Shown piece after piece: positions 17,993 to 26,335 of a stretch of 64,000 bases of DNA; the first letter of the stretch is position 1, and each line of letters begins with the position of its first letter. The translations under genes and the position numbers were made by a program. The notes beneath the pieces are model-generated. The model saw only the letters and a program-made list of their open reading frames with translations, searched no databases and was not told where the DNA came from. This DNA comes from CADEED01 sp036274075 (lineage in GTDB: Bacteria > Pseudomonadota > Gammaproteobacteria > Steroidobacterales > Steroidobacteraceae): the NCBI GenBank assembly GCA_036274075.1, contig DASUGK010000142.1:1-64000 (forward strand), read 5' to 3'.

Positions 17993-18385
17993 ATGCAAAC
18001 GCCGGCCAAGGAGATCGTCGACCTGGAACGGAAATTCTGGCAAGCCATCGTCGAACAGGATGCGGACACCGCCATCGACATGCTTTGCGAACCCGCCCTC
18101 ATGGTGAGCTCGCACGGCGCCATGAAATTCGACCACGACGGCTATCGCAAGATGGCCGAACAGGGATCGCTGGTCCTCACGTCATTCGAATTCAGCAACC
18201 TGCAGATCGTGTTCCCCAACGAGAACACTGCGGTGCTCACCTACCACGTCAGGCAGAAGCTCAAGCCGCGCGCCACGGGCAATGCCATGACGCAGGAGAT
18301 GAACGACACCTCGACCTGGATCCGCACGCTCGACGGCTGGAAATGCGTGGTGCACACCGAGACACCGGCGGACTCGCGGCACTAG
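17993..18385 (+). CDS. NTF2-like / SnoaL-type small protein (DUF4440 pattern)
   Basis: 130 residues behind a near-perfect ribosome site AAAGGAGG. The opening EIVDLERKFWQAIVEQDADTAIDMLCEPALMVSSHG and the end NDTSTWIRTLDGWKCVVHTETPA are typical of the NTF2-like superfamily, DUF4440 branch: a cone-shaped alpha+beta barrel with a small ligand pocket. Such proteins range from isomerases to ligand binders, so no reaction is claimed. It overlaps the converging MFS gene by 4 bases. Confidence 0.8.
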   Translation: MQTPAKEIVDLERKFWQAIVEQDADTAIDMLCEPALMVSSHGAMKFDHDGYRKMAEQGSLVLTSFEFSNLQIVFPNENTAVLTYHVRQKLKPRATGNAMTQEMNDTSTWIRTLDGWKCVVHTETPADSRH

Positions 18386-19590
18386 GCCGGCGCGGGCGCG
18401 AGTGGCCTGGGCCGCGGAAACATCAGCGCCAGCATCACCGCGCCCACGGCCACCGCCGCGGAGGAGATGTACAGCCACGCGTAGTTGTGGAAGTTGTCGA
18501 ACACCCAGCCGCCGGCCACCGGGCCGATGGACATGCCGAGGCTCGACAACATGGTGGCGGCACCGAACACCGTGCCCATGATGTGCTGGCCGAAGTAGTC
18601 GCGCGCCAGCGAGGCGTACAACGGCATGCCGCCGCCATAGGCCACGCCGAAGATCACGGCCAGCGCGTAGAACTCGTCGAGCTCGTTGACCTTGAGGTAG
18701 GCCGCAATCGCGATCGACTGCACGGCCAGCATGGTGATGAGCACGCGTTTCGCGCCGAAACGGTCCGCGGCCAGGCCCACGACAATACGGCCTGCCAACC
18801 CGGCGATGCCCTCGACGCTGTACACGCTGACCGCCGCCATCGCGCCGATGCCGCAATACATGGCGTAGCTGACCACGTGGAAGATGGGCCCGGAGTGCGC
18901 CATGCAGCACAGCATGAACGTGAAGCCCAGCACCAGGAATTGCGGCGATGTCAGCGCTCTGCCGATTTCGTCCTTGCTGGGCTTGGCGGCCGGCGCGGCG
19001 GATCCTCCCGCGCTCACGCGGGTCACCGGCGGCCGGCGCACGAACATTGCCGAGGGAATCAGCAGCACCCAGGCCATCACGCCGATGTAGAACATCGCTG
19101 ATCTCCAGCCGTAGTGGGTGATGAGCCAGCTGGCGAAAGGCGAGATGGTGAGCGGCGCCATGCCCATGCCCGCCGACACCAGCGACACGGCGAGATTGCG
19201 CCGCGTTTCGAACCAGCCGGTCACCGTGGCGATCATGGGCGCGAAGAAGGCACTGGCGGCGAGACCGATCAGGATGCCGTAGGTGAGCTGGAACGCGAGC
19301 AGGCTCTGCGAGCGGCTGGCGAGCGTGAGCGCCGTGCCCAGCAGCACGGCGCCGCACAGCGTGACCACGCGCGCCCCCCAGCGGTCACTGGCCGCGCCCC
19401 AGGCGAAGGACCCGAAGGCCATGACGAGGAAGTTGATGGTCATGGCGAAAGAAACGCCGGCGCGCGACCAGCCCGACTCTTGCGACATCGGCGTGAGGAA
19501 CACGGCCAGCGAGAACATCGCGCCGACGGCCACGCAGCCCATGAGGCCGCCCAGCGCGACGATCACCCACCGGTAAGGCGATTCATTCAC
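18382..19590 (-). CDS. MFS transporter, monocarboxylate/oxalate-formate (OFA) type
   Basis: 402 residues, twelve predicted hydrophobic segments. The N-terminal ALGGLMGCVAVGAMFSLAVFLTPMSQESGWSRAGVSFAMT and the loop WGAASDRWGARVV are typical of the OFA/monocarboxylate branch of MFS. The second-half loop is VVGLAADRFGAKRVL. Substrate unknown, probably an organic acid. Its start overlaps the stop of the GyrI-like gene by 8 bases on the same strand, so the two are likely cotranscribed. Confidence 0.88.
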   Translation of the reverse strand: MNESPYRWVIVALGGLMGCVAVGAMFSLAVFLTPMSQESGWSRAGVSFAMTINFLVMAFGSFAWGAASDRWGARVVTLCGAVLLGTALTLASRSQSLLAFQLTYGILIGLAASAFFAPMIATVTGWFETRRNLAVSLVSAGMGMAPLTISPFASWLITHYGWRSAMFYIGVMAWVLLIPSAMFVRRPPVTRVSAGGSAAPAAKPSKDEIGRALTSPQFLVLGFTFMLCCMAHSGPIFHVVSYAMYCGIGAMAAVSVYSVEGIAGLAGRIVVGLAADRFGAKRVLITMLAVQSIAIAAYLKVNELDEFYALAVIFGVAYGGGMPLYASLARDYFGQHIMGTVFGAATMLSSLGMSIGPVAGGWVFDNFHNYAWLYISSAAVAVGAVMLALMFPRPRPLAPAPA

Positions 19591-20038
19591 GGCGCACCGG
19601 GATCAGTATCTCGACTTCGGAGCTGGGTCTGTCGGGATCGAAGGCCTCGTCATATCGCTCGAAGAAGGGTCCCGGCGCTTGAATATAGCCCGATGACGGC
19701 AGCAGCTTGCCGAAGATTTCGCCGAAGCCCCGGGCCAGTCCCGAAAACGGGTAACGGAACACCGCGTAGGTCCCGGCCGGTACCGAGAGGCTTTCCATGC
19801 CGGACGGGATGCGGCCTGGGGTCGACACGGCCACCGCGGCCATGTAACTGAGGTCTTCCGTGGCGCTGGCTGCATGCCGCATGACCCCGTAACTCACGCG
19901 CGGTTCGCTGGGGTTCTCGATCTCGCCGATGCGCGCCACGAATTTCGGCCACAGCGCGGGAATGTCCGGCGACATGGGCCTGGTGTGGATGTTCATGCCG
20001 ACCAGCGTCATTTCGGGCCTGTCGAGTGTCTTGATCAT
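19583..20038 (-). CDS. GyrI-like / AraC effector-binding domain protein
   Basis: 151 residues from ATG 20038, which has an AGGAGGCACC ribosome site. A stand-alone small-molecule binding domain of the GyrI/Cass2 type: MIKTLDRPEMTLVGMNIHT at the start, a middle VSYGVMRHAASATEDLSYMAAVAVS, then VPAGTYAVFRYPFSGLARGFGEIFGKLLPSSGY and EVEILIPVRRE at the end. Such proteins bind hydrophobic or cationic ligands, and some hydrolyse cyclopropane compounds; no DNA-binding part is present. Cotranscription with an MFS exporter suggests handling of a toxic small molecule. Confidence 0.82.
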   Translation of the reverse strand: MIKTLDRPEMTLVGMNIHTRPMSPDIPALWPKFVARIGEIENPSEPRVSYGVMRHAASATEDLSYMAAVAVSTPGRIPSGMESLSVPAGTYAVFRYPFSGLARGFGEIFGKLLPSSGYIQAPGPFFERYDEAFDPDRPSSEVEILIPVRRE

Positions 20039-20109
20039 GGTGCCTCCTGCGTAGTGGTCGATTGGCATGGCGGGATATCGACACCGGGAACCCCTTGATT
20101 TCAATGCAG

Positions 20110-20115
20110 TATAGT
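20110..20115 (+). promoter_or_regulatory. -10-like TATAGT placing the start of transcription at the TRIC start codon
   Basis: TATAGT ends five bases before ATG 20121, so a transcript using it would start at or next to the ATG and be leaderless. No matching -35 is visible. A GAGG sits only one base from the ATG, too close to serve as a normal ribosome site. Confidence 0.3.
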
Positions 20116-20120
20116 GAGGC

Positions 20121-20783
20121 ATGCCTGCCACGGACTTCCAGGTCCCCATCCTGTTCGATTACGTCGCCACGTTCACCTGGGCGGTGAGCGGTGCCGTCGT
20201 CGCCATCCGCCGGCGCTTCGACATCGTCGGCGTCTTCGTCGTCGCGTTGCTGGCGGCCATCGGCGGAGGCCTGTTGCGCGATGCGCTGTTCCTCAACCGC
20301 ACGCCCGTGTTCCTGGCGAATCCCGCCTATCTATCCTTGATCGCCGGCGCCACCATCGTCACCGCGGTGTTCGCGCGGTACCTGCGCAATCTCATCGGCC
20401 CCGACACCGTGCAGAAGATCGTCGATTACATCGACGCGCTCGGCACGCCGGCATTCGCCGTGTTCGGCATGCAGCTCGCGCGTGATGCCGGGCTGCCGCT
20501 CATTGCCATCCTGTTCGTCGGCGTCTCCAACGGCGTGGCCGGCGGCATCCTGCGCGACATCGTGGTGCGCGAGATTCCCGCCCTCATGCGTCCCGGGCAG
20601 TTCGCGGCGCTCACGTTGCTGGCGGCCTGCGGCATCTACCTGTTGCTGACCTTGCAGGGACAGCTTCCGCCCAACCGCGCGGCGTGGATCACCGTCGGGG
20701 TATTCTTCGTCGCGCGGGTGCTCACCATCCGTTTCAACTGGCGGACCAGTTCGGTATGGGAAGACGAGTCCGAGCCGCAGTGA
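20121..20783 (+). CDS. TRIC-type cation channel (UPF0126, YadS/YicG family)
   Basis: 220 residues, seven hydrophobic segments in two repeated halves. Both halves carry the glycine-rich family motif: LAAIGGGLLRDALFL near residue 45 and NGVAGGILRDIVVREIPALM near residue 135. Prokaryotic TRIC proteins form trimeric potassium-permeable channels in the inner membrane. The gene stands alone between divergent and convergent neighbours. The C-terminal tail (WRTSSVWEDESEPQ) is polar. Confidence 0.9.
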   Translation: MPATDFQVPILFDYVATFTWAVSGAVVAIRRRFDIVGVFVVALLAAIGGGLLRDALFLNRTPVFLANPAYLSLIAGATIVTAVFARYLRNLIGPDTVQKIVDYIDALGTPAFAVFGMQLARDAGLPLIAILFVGVSNGVAGGILRDIVVREIPALMRPGQFAALTLLAACGIYLLLTLQGQLPPNRAAWITVGVFFVARVLTIRFNWRTSSVWEDESEPQ

Positions 20784-20854
20784 TCCCTGGGCCTCGTCCC
20801 GGCTGAAGCGCACCAGCAGATTTTCCCCCAATAGATAGAGCCCCGGGCCTGTGC

Positions 20855-21271
20855 TCACCGGACGCGGCGCGGGCGCTTCGCCTTCAGGGCCGCCAGGCCC
20901 ATCAGGCGGCGGAACTTCGGGCATTCCAGGTGACTGGGCGCCGGACAGACCGCGGCGTGGTTGAGTCCGTCGCGCAAGGTGGTGAGCTTGCGGATGGTGG
21001 CGTCCAGCTGGCTGGCCTTGTCCGCCAGCATCTGCCGGTTGATCCGCGGGCGCCCATCCGGCGCGAACATGCGCGCGATTTCGTCCAGCGAGAACCCCGC
21101 CGACTGCCCCAGTGAGATCAGCGCCAGGCGCTCGAGCACGTCGGGATCGAACAGCCGGCGCAATCCGCGCCGGCCCACGCTGCTCAGCAACCCCTTCTCT
21201 TCGTAGAAACGCAACGCGGACGCCGGCACGCCCGAGCGTTTCGCCACCTCGTTGATGTCCAGGTCTGCCAT
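20855..21271 (-). CDS. MerR-family regulator with two C-terminal cysteines
   Basis: 138 residues from ATG 21271. The MerR winged helix opens with LDINEVAKRSGVPASALRFYEEKGLL, with the second wing around RRLFDPDVLERLALI. A dimerisation helix follows (residues ~78-104), then Cys109 and Cys117 in CPAPSHLEC. SoxR has four cysteines holding a [2Fe-2S] cluster; this protein has only two, so it is not a classical SoxR. A SoxR-box-like palindrome lies 9 bases before its start, between it and the divergent DUF2938-DUF2798 pair, which it most likely controls. Confidence 0.88.
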   Translation of the reverse strand: MADLDINEVAKRSGVPASALRFYEEKGLLSSVGRRGLRRLFDPDVLERLALISLGQSAGFSLDEIARMFAPDGRPRINRQMLADKASQLDATIRKLTTLRDGLNHAAVCPAPSHLECPKFRRLMGLAALKAKRPRRVR

Positions 21272-21280
21272 GGGTCTTGA

Positions 21281-21298
21281 CCTCAAGTTGACTTGAAG
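21281..21298. promoter_or_regulatory. SoxR-box-like MerR operator
   Basis: CCTCAAGTTGACTTGAAG, an 18-base dyad centred between MerR and the divergent membrane-protein genes, differs from the E. coli SoxR site (CCTCAAGTTAACTTGAGG) at only two positions. A -35-like TTGACC overlaps its left end (21277-21282), the usual placement for a MerR-type activator acting across a stretched spacer. Confidence 0.7.
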
Positions 21299-21344
21299 TG
21301 GCACTCTGAGCCCACTGCCACCCGAAGGCAAGCCTGGAGGCTTC

Positions 21345-21830
21345 ATGGACCTGCTCATCAAGACCGTCGTCACCGGCCTGGTCGCCACCGCAGTCGCGGA
21401 CGCATGGACACTGGCGCGGCGAAGTTGGTTCGGCACACCGCTGCCGAACTACGGCCTCGTCGGCCGCTGGACCGCACACATGGCGCGCGGCCGGTTTCGC
21501 CACGCGTCGATCGCGGCGGCGGCGCCCGTGCGTGGCGAATCCGTGATCGGCTGGACGATTCACGGCCTGGTCGGGATCGCATTCGCTTTCCTGCTGCTCG
21601 CCGTCGCCGGCGGCGAATGGTTCGGGCACCCCACGCCGCTGCCGGCGCTGCTGCTCGGCCTCACTACCGTGGCCGCGCCGTTCTTCGTGATGCAACCCGC
21701 CATGGGCGCCGGCGTCGCCGCCAGCCGCACGCCGCGGCCCGGCGCCTCGCGGCTGCACAGCCTGGTCTTCCACGGATTCTTCGGCCTCGGCCTCTACGCC
21801 GGCGGCCTCGTCGTTCACACATTGATATAA
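21345..21830 (+). CDS. DUF2938-type four-helix membrane protein
   Basis: 161 residues, four hydrophobic segments, with the DUF2938 pattern: TGLVATAVADAWTLARRSWFGTPLPNYGLVGRW at the start, SVIGWTIHGLVGIAFAFLL in the middle, and PAMGAGVAASRTPRPGASRLHSLVFHGFFGLGLYAG near the end. Function unknown. It forms a pair with DUF2798 (10 bases downstream) and lies opposite a MerR regulator, an arrangement that points to a redox- or stress-inducible membrane function. Confidence 0.82.
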   Translation: MDLLIKTVVTGLVATAVADAWTLARRSWFGTPLPNYGLVGRWTAHMARGRFRHASIAAAAPVRGESVIGWTIHGLVGIAFAFLLLAVAGGEWFGHPTPLPALLLGLTTVAAPFFVMQPAMGAGVAASRTPRPGASRLHSLVFHGFFGLGLYAGGLVVHTLI

Positions 21831-21840
21831 GGAACCTGAC

Positions 21841-22065
21841 ATGCGTATCCCCGCCCGCTTCGCCCCCATCGTTTTCGGCGCCCTGCTCTCGGCCATCATG
21901 GTGGCCATCGTGTCGGCCGTAGTGCTCGCCACCACGCGCGGCATCGACTCGAACTTCGCGTCGCGCTGGGCCGCGAGCTGCCTCACCACCTGGCCCATCG
22001 CATTCCCCACCGTCACGCTGATCGCACCGTGGGTGCGCAGGCTCGTGGGCCGCGTCACGGCGTGA
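21841..22065 (+). CDS. DUF2798-type two-helix membrane protein
   Basis: 74 residues, two hydrophobic segments. The pattern FGALLSAIMVAIVSAVVLATTRGIDSNFASRWAASCLTTWPIAFPTVTLIAPWVRRLV is the DUF2798 signature (short protein, TW.IAFP.. in the second helix). A GGAAC sequence precedes the ATG. Cotranscribed with the DUF2938 gene. Function unknown; the family is small and found in many proteobacteria. Confidence 0.82.
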   Translation: MRIPARFAPIVFGALLSAIMVAIVSAVVLATTRGIDSNFASRWAASCLTTWPIAFPTVTLIAPWVRRLVGRVTA

Positions 22066-22085
22066 AGGACATCGGCACCTTCACG
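22061..22085. terminator. Stem-loop at the end of DUF2798
   Basis: CGTGAAGG and CCTTCACG form an 8-bp stem around a 9-base loop. The DUF2798 stop codon lies inside the left arm. No T-run follows, so it is a weak or factor-assisted terminator at best. Confidence 0.3.
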
Positions 22086-22099
22086 GCGCAATTTGTGCA

Positions 22100-22855
22100 A
22101 TGCTTTTGTCGATGCGCAAGCTGCTCGTCTTCCAGCACTCGGCCCGCGAACCCCTGGGCCTGCTCGACCCGATGCTCCGCCGCCACGGCTTCCGCATCCG
22201 CTACCTCAATTTCTCGCGCCAGCCCGACCTCGTGCCCGACGTGAGCCGCTACAACGGCCTCGTCGTGCTCGGCGGCCCGATGAACGTCGACCAGGCGCAT
22301 CGCTATCCGCATCTCAACGCCGAGATCGCCGCCATCCAGCAAGCCTTGAAGCGCGACATCCCGGTGCTGGGCATCTGCCTCGGAGCCCAGCTGTTGGCGG
22401 CTGCGCTGGGCGCGACCGTGCGGCCGCACTCGGTGCGCGAGATGGGCTGGTACCGGCTGCATCCCACCGCGGCGGCACAATCCGATCCGCTTTGCCGCCA
22501 CTTCGACGGCAGCCAGCACGTGTTCCAGTGGCATGCCTACACTTTCGACCTGCCGCCGGGCGCGGTGCACCTCGCGAGCACGCCCACCTGCCCCAACCAG
22601 GCGTTTCGTCACGGCGACCGCGCCTACGGATTGCAGTTCCATCTCGAGGCAGACGAAGCCCTGATCCAGCGCTGGCTGCACGTGCCCGAGTACCGCGCCG
22701 AGGCCGAAGCCTCGGGGCCGGAACACCAGCTCGAACACATCTTGCGCGACACGCACGGGCACGCGCCCCATGCCGGCGCGGTGAGTGAACGAGTATTCGG
22801 CGAGTTCCTCGAGCTCTTCAGCTGGAAGAAGAAACTGCGGCTGGGCAGTCTCTAG
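22100..22855 (+). CDS. Class I glutamine amidotransferase-like protein (GuaA-domain type)
   Basis: 251 residues from ATG 22100; ATG 22112 (MRKLLVFQHS) is equally likely and neither has a ribosome site. The GATase fold is clear: the oxyanion segment VVLGGPMNVD, the nucleophile Cys in GICLGAQLLAAALG, and the His-Glu pair in YGLQFHLEAD. The triad is complete, so it may release ammonia from glutamine or hydrolyse a gamma-glutamyl bond. Acceptor unknown; stand-alone members of this family are poorly characterised. It has no operon partner. Confidence 0.82.
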   Translation: MLLSMRKLLVFQHSAREPLGLLDPMLRRHGFRIRYLNFSRQPDLVPDVSRYNGLVVLGGPMNVDQAHRYPHLNAEIAAIQQALKRDIPVLGICLGAQLLAAALGATVRPHSVREMGWYRLHPTAAAQSDPLCRHFDGSQHVFQWHAYTFDLPPGAVHLASTPTCPNQAFRHGDRAYGLQFHLEADEALIQRWLHVPEYRAEAEASGPEHQLEHILRDTHGHAPHAGAVSERVFGEFLELFSWKKKLRLGSL

Positions 22856-22856
22856 C

Positions 22857-23579
22857 TCAGCTGATGGGCAGGCTTCGGAACCATTGCGCGAAGTAGAACC
22901 ACGGAGCCGTGTTCGGCAGCCAGAACCAGAGCGCCAGCACCGCGGTGAATCCGGCCGCGAACCACGTGAATACGCGCCGTGCATGGCTCGCGGCCGGCAG
23001 CGAGATCGCGAGCATCACCAGCGCCAGGACCATCACCGAGAAATTGACGGCCTGGTACATCGGGTCTTCCAGCTCGATGACGTGGAAGGCGAGCACGCGC
23101 GAAATGATGGGATCGATGGCCGTCAGCGCCGTGCAAATCATGAATCGCGCGTGCAGCCGGGTGTCGCGCTGGCAGACGAGCGCGAAGACGTAGCTGGCCG
23201 CGAACAGCGCCGTCATCGAGAGCGGCAGGTACAGCGCGTACGCCGCTTTCGAGAACACGGTGTCGTCCATCTGCGCAAAGCGGTGATGCGCCAAAAGCAC
23301 CGCGACCGCGACGAACGACGGCGCGAGAACCCACGAGATGCGGCCCACCCAGCGGTGCAGTGCCAGCTTTCGGCGCCGAATCAGCAGAGGCTGTGCGATC
23401 AACAACAGCAGCCAGGCCGTCGCCAAGATGGCGTGGAGGTGCGCGAAGGAATCCGGGCCCGCCGGCAGCCGCGACACGTAGCCCCTCCAGAACGCGAGCG
23501 GCGCCAGCGCCAGGAGCGAGGCGGAAGCGATCGCGAGAATGGTGGTGATGTTCCGGTCTAACGAGGCGCGCGCTTGCAT
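22857..23579 (-). CDS. Unknown seven-helix membrane protein (DUF2306-like pattern)
   Basis: 240 residues with about seven hydrophobic segments. Conserved-looking polar residues sit inside the helices: FAHLHAILATAWLLLLIAQPLLI, then LHRWVGRISWVLAP, LHARFMICTALTAIDPIISRVL. The H..L..W....Q and LHRW.GR patterns recall DUF2306 and related haem- or quinone-associated membrane families; that link is tentative. Tail-to-tail with the GATase gene, 1 base apart. Confidence 0.65.
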   Translation of the reverse strand: MQARASLDRNITTILAIASASLLALAPLAFWRGYVSRLPAGPDSFAHLHAILATAWLLLLIAQPLLIRRRKLALHRWVGRISWVLAPSFVAVAVLLAHHRFAQMDDTVFSKAAYALYLPLSMTALFAASYVFALVCQRDTRLHARFMICTALTAIDPIISRVLAFHVIELEDPMYQAVNFSVMVLALVMLAISLPAASHARRVFTWFAAGFTAVLALWFWLPNTAPWFYFAQWFRSLPIS

Positions 23580-23637
23580 CGGCGTCGATTATCCGACGCC
23601 GATGTGGCCCGGTGCCACTGCGGACCCGCCGGGCGGG

Positions 23638-24288
23638 TCACCAGCGTGGCGTCACGCGTTCACCCGGCAGCAGCTCGTAGGGCGGCTTCCAGCCGGGCAG
23701 CTTCTTGAGCCGCTCGGACCAGCGCGCGATCGCGGGGAATTGCGTCGCGAGGTCATAGCCGCTCTCTTCCACCGGGTAGTACATGTACCCCGCCAGTGAC
23801 ATGTCCGCGATGGTCGGCTGCGTGCCCACCATGTACTCGCGGTTGGCCAGGTGGCGCTCGACGATCCCGAAGGCATTGTCGATGCGGCCGCGCAGGAACT
23901 TCTCGATGACCGGGTCCGGCGCCGTCGCGCCGAACGACTTGAGGAAGCGCCAGGTGGCGAAGTAGCTCGTGAACTTGTGGTTGTCGAAGAACATCCAGCG
24001 CAGCACTTCCTGGCGTTCGTCCTCGTCCTGGCCGCCATAGGCGCCGTGCCGGTTGGATAGATAGATCAGGATGGCGGCGGACTGGGTCAGCTTCTTGCCG
24101 CCCACTTCCAGGATGGGCACTTCGCCCATGGCATTGACGTCCTGCCGCCAGGCATCGGAGCGCGGTACGCCGCCGACGAAATCCGCGAACGGCATGTGGA
24201 TGGCCGTCCAGGACTGGCGCAGTGCCTGGAGTGCGACCGCAACCTTGAAGACGTTGCCGGACTGGGCGAAGGCGTGGAGCTTGTACAT
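23638..24288 (-). CDS. Glutathione S-transferase family protein
   Basis: 216 residues behind an AGGGACC ribosome site. The N-terminal thioredoxin-like domain has a Ser in the usual catalytic loop (LHAFAQSGNVFKVAVALQAL) and the cis-Pro motif GEVPILEVGGKKLTQSAAILIYLS. The helical C-terminal domain follows with VERHLANREYMVGTQPTIADMSLAGYMYY. Cytoplasmic; conjugation or isomerisation of an electrophile with glutathione is expected, with substrate unknown. Confidence 0.9.
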   Translation of the reverse strand: MYKLHAFAQSGNVFKVAVALQALRQSWTAIHMPFADFVGGVPRSDAWRQDVNAMGEVPILEVGGKKLTQSAAILIYLSNRHGAYGGQDEDERQEVLRWMFFDNHKFTSYFATWRFLKSFGATAPDPVIEKFLRGRIDNAFGIVERHLANREYMVGTQPTIADMSLAGYMYYPVEESGYDLATQFPAIARWSERLKKLPGWKPPYELLPGERVTPRW

Positions 24289-24398
24289 GACGGTCCCTGA
24301 CTATCCTTGGTGAATTCTTCTGTTCACCTCGATACCAGATTCGCCGCGGCCCGTCACCGCAGAATTTCTTACGCCGGGGACAGCAGTTCTCGTTGCAG

Positions 24399-24878
24399 TC
24401 AGTTCTTGGTGTACTTGCCGTCGAACACCACGGTCCAGGCACCCTTGGCATCCGCGGTTTCCCAGACCTGGCGCAGCGTGCCGTCGGTGCTCGGTGTCCA
24501 GGTGATGCGCTGCTTCACCATGGCGCCGTTCGCATCCGGCGCAAGGCCTTCGAGCACCATGCTCTTGCCGTTCCATCTTCCCTCGATGGTGAGCAGCAGG
24601 CCGCTGTCGTCGACCCAGGTCTGGTGCCAGACCTCGCGCGCGGCATCGTAGATGTTGAGGCTCTCGCCGCTGTAGCCCTTGCCCGTGGCGTAGCGCTCGT
24701 GGATCACGCAACCGCCGTATTCGCGCGTGATGCGATTGATGCCGGCCAATGTCCCGTCGGGCCGCTTCACCTGCCAGTCACCTATCCAGAAGTCGAACTG
24801 GTGATGTTCGGGTGAATCGCAGGGCGCCGAATTTGCCACGCTCGACGCCAGCAACAGGATGACTGCCAGGTATTTCAT
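24399..24878 (-). CDS. Secreted DUF1579-like protein
   Basis: 159 residues. A signal peptide (MKYLAVILLLASSVANSAP) is followed by EHHQFDFWIGDWQVKRPDG, the opening of the DUF1579-like group, and the strand-rich pattern YSGESLNIYDAAREVWHQTWVDDSGLLLTIEGRWNGKSMVLEG. Probably a calycin-like beta barrel in the periplasm; ligand unknown. Ribosome site GGAAGGAGCGACC. Confidence 0.78.
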   Translation of the reverse strand: MKYLAVILLLASSVANSAPCDSPEHHQFDFWIGDWQVKRPDGTLAGINRITREYGGCVIHERYATGKGYSGESLNIYDAAREVWHQTWVDDSGLLLTIEGRWNGKSMVLEGLAPDANGAMVKQRITWTPSTDGTLRQVWETADAKGAWTVVFDGKYTKN

Positions 24879-24899
24879 GGTCGCTCCTTCCCAGGCAGG

Positions 24900-24927
24900 C
24901 CCCCGCCCGGAAGTGTCCGGGGCGGGG
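24900..24927. terminator. GC-rich stem-loop between the DUF1579-like and lipoprotein genes
   Basis: CCCCGCCCGG and CCGGGGCGGGG pair with one bulged G. A T-run (TCATTTTTT) follows on the plus strand, so it would terminate rightward transcription, while the genes here run leftward. It may block antisense reading or act as a partial leftward barrier. Confidence 0.4.
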
Positions 24928-24935
24928 TCATTTTT

Positions 24936-25349
24936 TCACTTCGCGTAAGTGGTCGGGCCGGTGATGCGGATATCGGTACCGGCCTGCACGGGATTGGCGA
25001 AGGCGATCACGTAGGCCACGCCGCCGCTCAAGGACTGCAGTACCCACACTTCCCTGCCGTCCTGCAGGTGGCGGACTTCCTCGAGCAAGGCGCTGCCGCG
25101 CCCGGCCTTGGCTTCTTCCTTGCCGATCGAGTCCATGACCTGCTGGGCGAGCTCCGGCACGGCCTTGCTGGGACCCGCGGGCAGCGGCATCAACGTGAGC
25201 TGCATCGAAGTGCTGTCGCGGGCCACGTAGCGGAACGGCGATCCCTTGGCCTCCATCTGCTTGTTGGCCGATGACACCGTGCTGCTGATGGAAGACGTGT
25301 CGGCGCAGGCTGCCAGCAGCGCCAGCGCGAGAATGCCCGCGGGTTTCAT
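24936..25349 (-). CDS. Small putative lipoprotein
   Basis: 137 residues from ATG 25349, with a lipobox LALLAAC and Ser/Thr-rich linker. The mature part has a pattern ending VAYVIAFANPVQAGTDIRITGPTTYAK. No known motif. The ATG overlaps the stop of the MBL lipoprotein gene (ATGA), so the two lipoproteins are cotranslated and may act together at the inner face of the envelope. Confidence 0.7.
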   Translation of the reverse strand: MKPAGILALALLAACADTSSISSTVSSANKQMEAKGSPFRYVARDSTSMQLTLMPLPAGPSKAVPELAQQVMDSIGKEEAKAGRGSALLEEVRHLQDGREVWVLQSLSGGVAYVIAFANPVQAGTDIRITGPTTYAK

Positions 25350-26305
25350 TCCGGCGTCCAAGCAGCGCCTTCGCCGCGCTGCTCCATCTTGCCGAGACCC
25401 GGAAACGGGAAGTGCACGGCGAACACCCGTTCGCCGCTGCCCGCCAGTTCCTTGATCAGCGCCACGCGGCTCGCGGTGGCCACGGTGTTGTCGCCATCGA
25501 AGGCGATGGTCCACTGCGGCCGCTGCACGGACACGACGAAGTGATGCATGGAGTCACCGACATACAGCAACGACGCCGATCCGGAAGTGATCCGGTAACC
25601 CGAGTGGCCCGGCGTGTGGCCCTTGATGTCCACGGCTTTCACGACGCCCGGCACCAGCTCGGCGTCCGGCTCGAATGCCTGCACCTTGGGCTGGATCACC
25701 GGCACCACAGGCTTGTACTGGTCGAGCCCCGACATGTACGACCACTCGGCGCTGGAAATGTGGATGGTGGCATTCGGAAACGCCAGCTTGCCGTCCGCGC
25801 TCGCGAGGCCACCCACGTGATCGCCATGCGAATGCGAGATGAAGATGTCGGTGACGCTTGCAGGATCGACCTTGGCTTCCGCGAGCGCGGCCGGCAGGTG
25901 GCCGGAGCCCGGACCGAAATTTCCTCCCGCGCCGGTGTCGAACAGCAGCACACGATCGCCGGTTTGCACCAGCAGCGGGTGTATGGACAGCTGCAGCTTG
26001 TCGGTGGGCAGGCCGTTCTCTTTCAGCACGGCCGCTACGTCTTCGGGTTTGAGGCCCACGCCAAACACCTTGTTGTCGTTGGGCAGCTCGAGGTTGCCGT
26101 CCAGCAACGCCATGGCGCTGAAGTCGCCGATCTTGAATGAATAGACGTTTTCGGTTCGCAATCCGGGCTCGGAGGCCGGTGCGGCGGCCGGTGCGGCAAC
26201 TGGAGCCTGTGCGGGCGGTGCCTCTTCCTTCTTCGAGCAGGCTGCGAGGGCCATGGACGTGGCGAGCGCGAGCAACACCGCGCGAGTGGTTGGATGTCCC
26301 AGCAT
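25346..26305 (-). CDS. Lipoprotein metallo-beta-lactamase-fold hydrolase
   Basis: 319 residues. The lipobox LAAC at residue ~22 precedes a Pro/Ala-rich linker to ~residue 48. The MBL motif HSHGDH lies near residue 158, with the further metal ligands H in GHTPGHSGY and D in YVGDSMHH; FDTGAGGNFG precedes. Close to the MBL enzymes annotated as quorum-quenching lactonases or methyl-parathion-type hydrolases, but the family is broad and no substrate is claimed. Periplasmic, anchored to a membrane. Confidence 0.85.
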   Translation of the reverse strand: MLGHPTTRAVLLALATSMALAACSKKEEAPPAQAPVAAPAAAPASEPGLRTENVYSFKIGDFSAMALLDGNLELPNDNKVFGVGLKPEDVAAVLKENGLPTDKLQLSIHPLLVQTGDRVLLFDTGAGGNFGPGSGHLPAALAEAKVDPASVTDIFISHSHGDHVGGLASADGKLAFPNATIHISSAEWSYMSGLDQYKPVVPVIQPKVQAFEPDAELVPGVVKAVDIKGHTPGHSGYRITSGSASLLYVGDSMHHFVVSVQRPQWTIAFDGDNTVATASRVALIKELAGSGERVFAVHFPFPGLGKMEQRGEGAAWTPE

Positions 26306-26335
26306 TGGAGTCTCCAGTGAGGCGGGAGCGCGATA

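Noticed and set aside
24900..24927. Strong Rho-independent terminator for the leftward lipoprotein gene
   Set aside because: The T-run is on the other side, so it would act on rightward transcription; kept only as a weak stem-loop.
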